NCBI GenBank assembly: GCA_030374735.1 | Contig: JASCIV010000610.1 | Coordinates: 1 to 15,787, forward strand | DNA: 15,787 bases | Reading direction: 5' to 3' | Source: Gracilaria caudata | Lineage: Eukaryota; Rhodophyta; Florideophyceae; Gracilariales; Gracilariaceae | Part shown: positions 7,662 through 13,745 of the stretch, in pieces | How the letters are laid out: each line of letters opens with the position of its first letter | Numbering within the stretch: the first letter of the stretch is position 1 | The notes under the pieces: generated by a model | Databases searched by the model: none | Told to the model about the DNA's origin: nothing | What the model saw: only the letters and a program-made list of their open reading frames with translations | Made by a program: the position numbers and the translations under genes

Positions 7662-8218
7662 TCGGCACACCACGACGGGCGGATAGCATGTGCCCTAAGG
7701 GCGGGCGGGCTTTTCTCGGAAAGGTATCCTTATACCTTCTGTAGTTGACTCTTCTAGGGCACACCGACATAATATTATTATGATAGGGCTTCGCAGCCTG
7801 AACGGTCCCACCACACCGTGCAGATCGACAAGGAGATTAAGGGGAGTAGTGGTCAACTACTAGCGGGAGCCGGCATGTGCTTTATGTACCAAGGGTACTG
7901 TATGATGGAGTGACCGCCCTCGAGGCTAGCGGTCAAAGTTCAGAAGGCTGTTGATTACTGCTGTGCTCTCGTTCAGCAGTGAACGCTTCCTGTGAGTCCG
8001 TTCGGTGCCTATGCGCCGTTGTAACTTCCCCGCGGCATTTGCGCTGTTCTACGACACTGACGACATCGCCAGGGCTGTCATTTCTGGTCAGGGCCCTCGG
8101 ACTCCGCCAGGCCGCCGATATTGCCCAGGCTGTCGTGGCAAGCTTAACGTGGGGAGTTAGAGCGGCTACCCTACGCAATAAACACCGCTACTTGCGTCGC
8201 AACACACCGCCACCACCG
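7662..8218. other. Intergenic with small palindromes
   Basis: Contains a 15-bp palindrome CATAATATTATTATG (7768-7782) and a 7-bp stem TGACCGC / GCGGTCA (7911-7917 with 7929-7935). Several overlapping frames are open between 7930 and 8180; the only ATG-started one with a motif-like ending is listed separately. No recognised gene. Confidence 0.45.
8011..8160 (+). CDS. Possible 49-residue ORF ending in a CPGC motif
   Basis: ATG at 8011 to TAG at 8158-8160. The product begins MRRCNFPAAF and ends YCPGCRGKLNVGS, so it carries a CxxC pair of zinc-ribbon style near the C-terminus. An in-frame stop (7993-7995) closes it upstream. It is short and competing frames are open on both strands, so this may be chance or a fragment of a mobile-element protein. 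No family is recognised. Confidence 0.2.
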   Translation: MRRCNFPAAFALFYDTDDIARAVISGQGPRTPPGRRYCPGCRGKLNVGS

Positions 8219-8267
8219 AAACGTATTTCTGAGAACAGCATAATATGTTGTTTTCAGAAATACGTTT
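8219..8267. other. Long hairpin, 18-bp stem with 13-nt loop
   Basis: The arm at 8219-8236 (AAACGTATTTCTGAGAAC) pairs with 8250-8267 with a single G-T position; the loop is 8237-8249. In addition ACAGCATAA (8235-8243) is the perfect reverse complement of TTATGCTGT (8266-8274). The loop side can therefore pair with the 3' flank, as an alternative stem or short pseudoknot. No coding gene overlaps convincingly. It may be a structured RNA, a fold-back element or a MITE-like relic. Confidence 0.65.
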
Positions 8268-8274
8268 ATGCTGT

Positions 8275-9047
8275 GATGAGACTGGAAAAGGGGGATTGCT
8301 ATGTTCCCAAGACTTGCCACCTGCAGATCGTCGATATTATACTTGTGTTCTAACAAAACCACCTATTCTGACGACTCTGATATTCTGACCTATGCCACCA
8401 TGACACACCAATAAGATGCCACCAAAATAGTGTGTTGGGGATAAAAGGTTAGCAGGTTCAAATAGACGTATTCATAACCGTAAACATTAGGACCCTGAGA
8501 TGAAGAGGCAACTGTAAATGTTTATGTTTGGTAGTTGTCCAAGAAGTTTGAGTTTTCAGCGCAAATGCAGTTTCCATTGAGTTCAACAGTGATCTGAGGC
8601 AGCTTTCTATCTTACCTTCCAGGGCCTGGTACTGTTGAAAACCTTCTTAAAATGTACATTTTTAGAGTTTGAATCAATTATTTGGATCTTTGCTGTACGC
8701 GTTTTTGGAGATGTTTGTTGTTTTTTCACTGTTGAAACAGATTTTGGTATCATTCGTAATAATTTTTAATGTAGATGGACGAAAGATATGTTTTGTGGCA
8801 AAAGTTCCTGTTGAAGCTAACCTTGGCCCAGTTGGACCAACTTTCCGACAAAATTTGTAAAAAGTACAATGCATGATAGGGGCCTGTCAAAATTAACCCA
8901 TGAAAATTAATCCCCGTTTTTGGCATAATGTTTTTTTGGTATACCAAAATCATCTTTTCCCACTTCCTTGCCCGTTCAGGAATAACCCGTTTTTATTTTT
9001 TACCTGCTAGTCTTCGAGTGCCAAACCTCCGTTGCAAAATATGGTAA
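8275..9047. other. Intergenic, AT-leaning, no gene seen
   Basis: Only short frames (about 65 codons or fewer) occur. It contains a 16-bp palindrome TTTTGGTATACCAAAA at 8934-8949, a palindromic AGTTGGACCAACT around 8830-8842, and a small direct repeat AAAATTAAYCC just after 8888. Nothing indicates an RNA gene or a transposon end. Confidence 0.5.
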
Positions 9048-9088
9048 CATTAGTTTGGCCTCTCTCTCTCGTTTACGGGCGCAGCGGT

Positions 9089-9785
9089 TCAATTACTACA
9101 TGCTGCAGAGCGTTCAAAGAAACGCTCTCTCACTAAGTAAACCAACATTCTTTCGGGCCATTTCTTAATAATTTGTGCTACTGTTAATCCACGACGATCT
9201 TGTACAGAAGGCAAACAAAGTCTTCGAGATAAAGTTCGCAACGGACAACGTAAAACAAAATGTTCTACGTCGTTTAGCACATTTGGGCGGCAAATGCACA
9301 ACATTCTCTTTCCTGACAAATAAGTTCCAAGGGGGTGGAGTAACGGATTATGTCCCACTGAAAGTTGCGATAACACCACCTGCGCCTGTCGGAGCGACAC
9401 ACAGTCTTGAATGCACTTCGGAACTGAGCTCACAAGTGGCACTATCTTCCGTAAAGACGAAACCCTCCGTTTGACCTCTGCAAAATCAATTGGAACTGCC
9501 AATTGAGTTTCCATCGAAGAGCTCAAAGCTGTCTTGGCTAAGTCATCGACTATATCATTACGCAAAAGACCACAATGACTTTAGTAATTAGAAGCTGCTG
9601 TCCACAATAAAGAAAGAAGAAGACCACAATGACTGGGCACCCACAATACATGAACTGAACAAAAGCGAGCTATTTCGCACAAGATAAATGCTGCGTCTTG
9701 CACAGTACGAGGCTGGTCTCGGATCGATCCCTCAAGGCTTTGCATTAAGCTTTGCGAGTCCGTCACGACTAGAATTCTTCCCCTC
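9089..9785 (-). pseudogene. LINE ORF2 C-terminal fragment: RNase H + CCHC-like tail
   Basis: The fragment begins RILVVTDSQSLMQSL, the RNase H segment with a catalytic Asp in TDSQ, and continues to VHVLWVPSHCG, the conserved WVPxHxG motif. The frame is then interrupted by a 40-bp insertion plus a 14-bp duplication. It resumes at LLRNDIVDDLAK, which holds the last RNase H acidic residue. Downstream, CICRPNVLNDVEHFVLRCP carries the Cys/His pattern common at LINE ORF2 C-termini, and the protein ends FFERSAACSN. Endonuclease, reverse transcriptase and the first RNase H residues are absent, so the copy is dead. RNase H suggests an I/Tad/plant-L1-like clade; which one cannot be judged here. Confidence 0.85.
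9581..9620 (+). mobile_element. 40-bp LINE 3'-end insertion nested in LINE fragment
   Basis: Bounded by AGACCACAATGACT at 9567-9580 and 9621-9634 (14 of 14 identical). The insert begins TTAGTAATTAGAAGCTGCTG, continues TCCACAATAAAG and ends in a GAA-rich tail. It is nearly identical to the insert at 1254-1290 and its 5' junction is within two bases of that one. It lies opposite in orientation to the host LINE and splits the RNase H motif. In principle, ignoring the insert and one duplication copy rejoins the host reading frame exactly, which supports the junction calls. Confidence 0.85.
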
Positions 9786-9799
9786 CATTAGTTTGGCCT

Positions 9800-10697
9800 G
9801 TTGTCTATGACTGTGACAGTTGCAAAGATTTAGAGGTTCTCGGTGAGGCGGGCTTTAAAAGCTATGGGATATCTTCTTCCAATTCAAACATTAAGCATGT
9901 TGTGGGAGAAGTGTTATATGTAATACATGTAGTTCTAATCCAGAGCGATCAGACTCGCCAAACATGAGCTTTATTGAGAGCAAAAAAAACGCCAAATGAA
10001 GAGAGAGGAAATCATCTCTGGCAGCGTAGCTTGCCATGGAACAAGCCATGGAACTGTGCAAAAGTTGGGGAAGAAAATGGATCTCTTGCCAGGTCATTTG
10101 GTCCTCATTCACAAAAGAAATCATATATTGACGAAAATACGTTCGTTCAAATCGGTTTAATGGTTCGCATTAATGCTTTCCAAGAACAAGAGTTTGCGAA
10201 AGGGGAGTATTGGCGTAACATTTGAGTGCTTTTGCTGTGGTACCTCCGTTTAGGATAGTTTTTATTCCATCAAAAGACAAGGCTAGCTTTCCGCCTACAG
10301 ATCGCAGAACGGATGCGCTCAGACCTTTGTCTCCGGGTAACGTCGAACCGCAATATAGAACACCAACGTCTGTAAGAATTTCGAGAGCAGAACCGACTCA
10401 CCACTAGATGATGAAGGCATCGTAATTGCTTGCTGCTATCCTGAAAATTTTCATCGGCATGGATCACATTCGACCATAGTAATGAAGACAGGCAGAGCAC
10501 ATTTCATTCGATGAAGAGAACAGAGATCCAATTTAAGCCGATCTTGGTTGACATGAACATTATTCTGGAAACACTGGCAACCCTATCGACCTAAAGTCGG
10601 CATGGATTCAGTCATGTTGAGCCGTCGATCGTGCCCCGAAAACCACACCATCCTGTTGACTGCGGCGATAAAATTATTCTCAAAGGACTGCTTTGCT
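9800..10697. other. Intergenic with several short minus-strand open frames
   Basis: No family recognised. On the minus strand three consecutive stop-bounded stretches look protein-like: about 10575-10705 (including ALFEAKQSFENNFIAAVNRM), about 10485-10573, and 10173-10397 (including LYCGSTLPGDKGLSASVLRS). They lie in different frames and lack clear starts, downstream of the membrane-protein frame at 10698-11039. They could be exons of one multi-exon gene, a decayed gene, or chance. Confidence 0.35.
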
Positions 10698-10717
10698 TCA
10701 AATAAAGCCGATCATGA
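10695..10717. repeat. 23-bp dispersed repeat, copy 2
   Basis: Matches 5851-5873 at 22 of 23 positions, with G in place of A at one position. It overlaps the last codons and stop codon of the minus-strand frame at 10698-11039. Confidence 0.7.
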
Positions 10718-11039
10718 GGTCTTTACCAACATCGGCTACGAAGGTAGAAACGACTTTCACAAAGTTTCCATCATACCCAGAAGCTTCGGTAGCTTTCATG
10801 GAGCCTTTTTCACCCAAGAGGCGGGAGAATGAAGCACTAGGAAGGCCTTTCAGGATATGCCTTACGAAATGTCCGTCTTGATTGCGAGAGACATAGCAAC
10901 GGATTAGAGCTATAACGGTTACCAAAATCACACCAGCGATTGCGAGAGTGAGGCCCTTTCTGCGAGTTACTACTGGAGACTGAGCTTGAGAAGGGCTGTC
11001 GTTGAGAGGTATGACGACGTATTGATTAGAGGAAGTCAT
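10698..11039 (-). CDS. Possible small single-pass membrane protein or 5' exon
   Basis: ATG at 11039 (A at -3) opens a 113-codon frame. The protein has a polar N-terminal tail, a basic TRRK cluster at 25-28, one strongly hydrophobic segment GLTLAIAGVILVTVIALIRCYV (29-50), and about 63 residues afterwards. This is a typical signal-anchor (type II) layout, with the N-terminus expected in the cytosol. No family is recognised. The frame ends inside a dispersed repeat, and a GTAAAG donor-like site occurs shortly before the end, so it may be the first exon of a longer gene or a truncated relic. No neighbour suggests a role. Confidence 0.4.
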   Translation of the reverse strand: MTSSNQYVVIPLNDSPSQAQSPVVTRRKGLTLAIAGVILVTVIALIRCYVSRNQDGHFVRHILKGLPSASFSRLLGEKGSMKATEASGYDGNFVKVVSTFVADVGKDLMIGFI

Positions 11040-11117
11040 TGTACTTGCGGCACTTCGGTAATAGAGTTCTGGTCAAGCAATATCAAAAACAGACACCAAA
11101 GAACTGGACGAGACTGA

Positions 11118-11163
11118 TTCTCTGTTAGACGCCAATGCGAACCCGAGTTGCCATCTGAGGAAC
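11118..11163. repeat. Diverged dispersed repeat, copy B
   Basis: Aligns to 6332-6377 at 33 of 46 positions. It lies about 80-125 bp upstream of the ATG at 11039 on the minus strand, so it could be part of an upstream region shared by two duplicated loci. Confidence 0.5.
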
Positions 11164-11832
11164 TATTTATCGTACTACGCAGGGAGATTTCTTTCGCTGG
11201 AAGCACCGTTTTCAAATAGCGGATGCCCAAGAAGTAGAAACATCAGCCATACTATGAGACATCACACTGTGGCTCGGATTTATGAAAACACTTGCTTCAA
11301 AAAAGTCTCGTGCTTTTCTTTATCTCGGCGCAGATACGAGGAGGAAAAGATATGCTCTTCCGGATTGGACAAGAGGCGTCAGAGGTATTTGCCATTTGCT
11401 TCAAGACAAGCATGTTCTCTATGCCTATTCCCATTAGTGTGAGGAAGACATTCAGCTCACCTTGGACGCAGTTTGCGAACCAAAGGTCAATCTCCGTTCT
11501 TGCCCGAAACCGATTTCTCGAAAACTGAATACGTTCGTGCCTTGCTGGACTCTGCGTCCAAACTACAGTAGCCCCCAAGTAATTGCGAGCCACTGACTGT
11601 CAGAACTAAGCCAATTTCTGCCAGCAGCGCGACTGCCAATTCGAGAGGCCCATCATTCAACTGCCACACGAACCACCCCACGCCCCACCACGTCTTGTCC
11701 CCACATGCGTCCAAACCCACTTCTCTGTCGACAGAAATCGCCGCCACTGACGCGCCCCACCGTCTCTTTCGACCCCATCGAACTGCGCGTCTTCTTCACC
11801 TCCGAACCAACCTTCTCCCGAACCGCTCCGAA
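11164..11832. other. Intergenic / PRA1 upstream region
   Basis: Frames of up to 98 codons on the minus strand (11297-11593, 11487-11747) and short plus frames overlap; none is recognised. From about 11650 the sequence becomes C-rich on the plus strand, consistent with the promoter and 5' UTR of the PRA1 gene. The PRA1 frame stays open upstream to 11695 but has no ATG there (only TTG), so this is treated as untranslated. Confidence 0.5.
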
Positions 11833-12441
11833 ATGGCGACCTTCACCGAACTGAAGACCACCGCCGAACCACCGGCCGCTCCTGCCGACGCCGCCGCCGC
11901 CACCTCTGCGTCGGCGCCAAGCGCGCTGGGCACTTTGTCGCACGTCGCAGGTCTCATGCCCTCACTGGAGACGCTCAAGGATCGCATGGGAGATGTATGG
12001 GCTCGTTCTCGTCCGTGGGGCGAGTTTTGTAACACCTCCCAAATGAGTAAGCCCGAGTTCAGCGAACTCTTTGAACGCGTGCGTGAGAACGGCGAGTATT
12101 ATGCGTTCAATTATCTGGTGATTTTGCTCATCATGTCCGCTTTGACCATTCTTACGTCGCCGTTGGCGTTTCTGGGAGGTCTCTTCATTGCGTTGGCATA
12201 CTTTTACCTTTACTTCCTCAACCCGGAACCGCTTGTGTTCGGAGGTGTTACGTTTGATAACAATGTCAAGGCTGCGTTCATCACTGTGTTCTCGCTCGTC
12301 ATGTTATGGCTCACTGGTGCTGGCGCCACTTTCACGGTTCTTGTTGCGGTGGTTGGTATCATTGCACTCACCCACGCCGCCGTGCGTAGACCTCCGGGAG
12401 AAGCTGACTTTGAAACTGCCTATACTCCCGCAACTGTCTGA
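11833..12441 (+). CDS. PRA1 (prenylated Rab acceptor) family protein
   Basis: A 202-residue protein, close to the usual PRA1 size. After an Ala/Pro-rich N-terminus come the family hallmarks: ARSRPWGEF (57-65), then ENGEYYAFNYLVI (85-97), followed by two closely paired hydrophobic segments (about 94-110 and 111-128). A short NPEPLVFGG link leads to a second pair (about 147-162 and 166-181). The C-terminus is hydrophilic. PRA1/Yip3 proteins sit in ER, Golgi and endosomal membranes, bind prenylated Rab GTPases and help vesicle trafficking. ATG 11833 is the first in-frame ATG and has A at -3 and G at +4 (CGAAATGG). The gene is intronless and converges with TIM13 downstream. The specific PRA1 subgroup is not assignable. 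Confidence 0.93.
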   Translation: MATFTELKTTAEPPAAPADAAAATSASAPSALGTLSHVAGLMPSLETLKDRMGDVWARSRPWGEFCNTSQMSKPEFSELFERVRENGEYYAFNYLVILLIMSALTILTSPLAFLGGLFIALAYFYLYFLNPEPLVFGGVTFDNNVKAAFITVFSLVMLWLTGAGATFTVLVAVVGIIALTHAAVRRPPGEADFETAYTPATV

Positions 12442-12888
12442 TCGCATGAGCCAAATGTGCAAGTCGAAAGTACCGCTTTGTGTAAAGCCACCCTGTCGTC
12501 ACATATTTCTTACTTGTTTGGCGTAGCATTGGGAATGCTTCTGTTTTATTGTGCTCCAAGTTGAGTTCACTCGGAAGCTCTTTTTATATCAGCCATTTAG
12601 GCATTCCTCGCGAGATCAAGAAGAGTTTGCGTTCTGTCTTGTACGCGTAATCGCTTACGGAGAATGGAGGCGCTCTTCGACTCTTTTTTATCTTGTATGC
12701 GAGCACAGCGCTGCTTCTTTCGTTCAGCGATAGAAGGTAGATGCTTAGTTTTTAGCCGACATTTTGATAAAGCTAACGCGAGTGAGTGCATGCTCAACGT
12801 TTGGAGTTTCGATAGCCAGGCCGCTTCATTGGCGCAACAACGCGTTCCGAGTGTGAAGTCGTTCAAACGAAGTGTGCAATTAACTTAT
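12442..12888. other. Convergent intergenic region (3' UTRs of PRA1 and TIM13)
   Basis: 447 bp between the PRA1 stop and the TIM13 stop. A 140-codon ATG frame on the plus strand (12664-13086) crosses it, but it runs antisense through TIM13 exon 2 and the intron and resembles nothing known. I see no clear poly-A signal on either strand and no other feature. Confidence 0.5.
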
Positions 12889-13213
12889 CTACATGCCGCG
12901 ATTCGATCGGTTTGCCAATGCTTCGGTGACAACATTCATTGCGTCGATAAATCTAAACAGACACCTGATCCACATAATAGAAGAGAACTCGTTAGCGATC
13001 CGCAGGTAATAGCTGCTGTAGAAAATGGGTTTAAGGTGCTTACTTCTCCACGCAGGCTGTTTCGCGGGAAGACATTTGCTTCTTAGACACGTCGGCACAA
13101 ACATTGAAGCACTTCTCTGTGACCTGTTCTCGAAACACCTCTCCCATTTGTGCCTTCACCTGAGCTTCGACGCGGGCCATCATTTCCGACACATCAACGT
13201 TTCCTGACGACAT
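12889..13213 (-). CDS. TIM13: Tim13, mitochondrial small Tim chaperone (two exons)
   Basis: Exon 1 is 13044-13213 and exon 2 is 12889-12964, giving an 81-residue protein. It has the twin CX3C motif that defines small Tims: CFNVC (35-39) and CVEKC (54-58), separated by 14 residues. The second CX3C is completed only across the splice: K57 is a split codon and C58 opens exon 2. The preceding EQVTEKCF and following RFIDAMNVVTEALANR fit Tim13 better than Tim8, 9 or 10. Tim13 pairs with Tim8 as a 3+3 hexamer in the intermembrane space and escorts hydrophobic precursors to TIM22 or SAM; the cysteines form intramolecular disulfides via Mia40. The start chosen is the first true ATG (13213); a further in-frame extension starts only at TTG. 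It is slightly shorter than most homologues and diverges from the ligase gene. Confidence 0.88.
12965..13043 (-). other. TIM13: 79-nt GT-AG intron in TIM13
   Basis: The donor is GAGAA|GTAAGC at 13043 and the acceptor ATCAG|GTGTCTG ends at 12965. A branch-point-like CGCTAACG lies about 26 nt before the acceptor, followed by a short pyrimidine run TTCTCTTCT. Reading straight through gives an immediate stop (TAA at the donor). Splicing restores the fourth conserved cysteine and a Tim13-like C-terminus. Confidence 0.85.
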
Positions 13214-13745
13214 CTTGAGGTGCGTGGAATGGCCCTGCCTGAGGGAGCCGGCGAACAAAACCGAACAGGTCGAGGAGAATCACGAGTGTAGAACTGAATA
13301 GTACCGAGGCGGTGATACAGGTTGCTACTGCAGTCAAGGCGGTGGGGGGGTGGTGCGCAGTGTGTGGCCGAAAAAATCGTGGCCACGTGTTTCCCTGGAG
13401 AGTGTTGTGCCCTGAAATACCGCAGGCATCCCGACCCGGACAAGATCTTCCAGAGTTTGCTGGCCGGTCTGCGGTCTGGCCTTTGTTTCCGTTTTCGTAG
13501 TGGGCACGCGCTCCAGCCTCTGCGCGGCACGCTAGGGATCACCGTCGCCAGTATCTACGCCACGCCCCACTGCAAAACACCCTCCATAGCGATCCTGGGC
13601 TCCAGAAGAGCAAAAGGCCCATCCACCTCGCGTTTTTCGGCGTTTACGGAAGCACGCCCGCCCCTCCCGTCACAACACCGACACCTGTCTGTTGACAACA
13701 TCATTCCAGTCTGCCCGCCCCTCGCGCTTTACCACGTACACCAAA
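13214..13745. promoter_or_regulatory. Divergent promoter interval TIM13 / HUWE1-like gene
   Basis: 532 bp separate the two divergent start codons, so both promoters must lie here unless upstream exons exist. The plus strand is C-rich towards the ligase start and includes a G-run near 13340-13350. No TATA box or recognisable operator stands out. Open frames in this stretch (for example 13322-13804, plus) are unrecognised and overlap the ligase start. Confidence 0.45.

Larger units (their letters stand above)
9062..9785 (-). mobile_element. 5'-truncated non-LTR retrotransposon (RNase H and 3' end)
   Basis: The insert is flanked by identical 14-bp copies of CATTAGTTTGGCCT at 9048-9061 and 9786-9799, a classic target-site duplication. 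On the minus strand it starts inside an RNase H domain, continues to the protein C-terminus, stops at TGA, and has a very short 3' UTR ending CCGTAAACGAGAGAGAGA against the duplication. The GA tail at the 3' end and the missing 5' portion fit LINE retrotransposition by target-primed reverse transcription. The perfect duplication and largely open frame suggest a fairly recent insertion. It was later hit by the insertion at 9581-9620. Confidence 0.9.

Noticed and set aside
8440..8475. GGTTCAAAT resembling a tRNA B box
   Set aside because: No matching A box, cloverleaf or acceptor stem around it.
2658..10643. 15-bp identity ATCGTGCCCCGAAAA between 2658-2672 and 10629-10643
   Set aside because: One copy is inside helicase coding sequence and flanks do not match; one such match is near chance for a window of this length.
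11695..11832. 46-codon in-frame N-terminal extension of the PRA1 protein
   Set aside because: Begins with TTG, not ATG, and is unlike PRA1 N-termini; ATG 11833 has the better context.
12664..13086. 140-codon ATG frame on the plus strand
   Set aside because: Runs antisense through TIM13 exon 2 and its intron and resembles no family; TIM13 has strong motif support.
13214..13258. 15-codon N-terminal extension of Tim13
   Set aside because: Starts only with TTG; the ATG at 13213 gives a normal small-Tim length.
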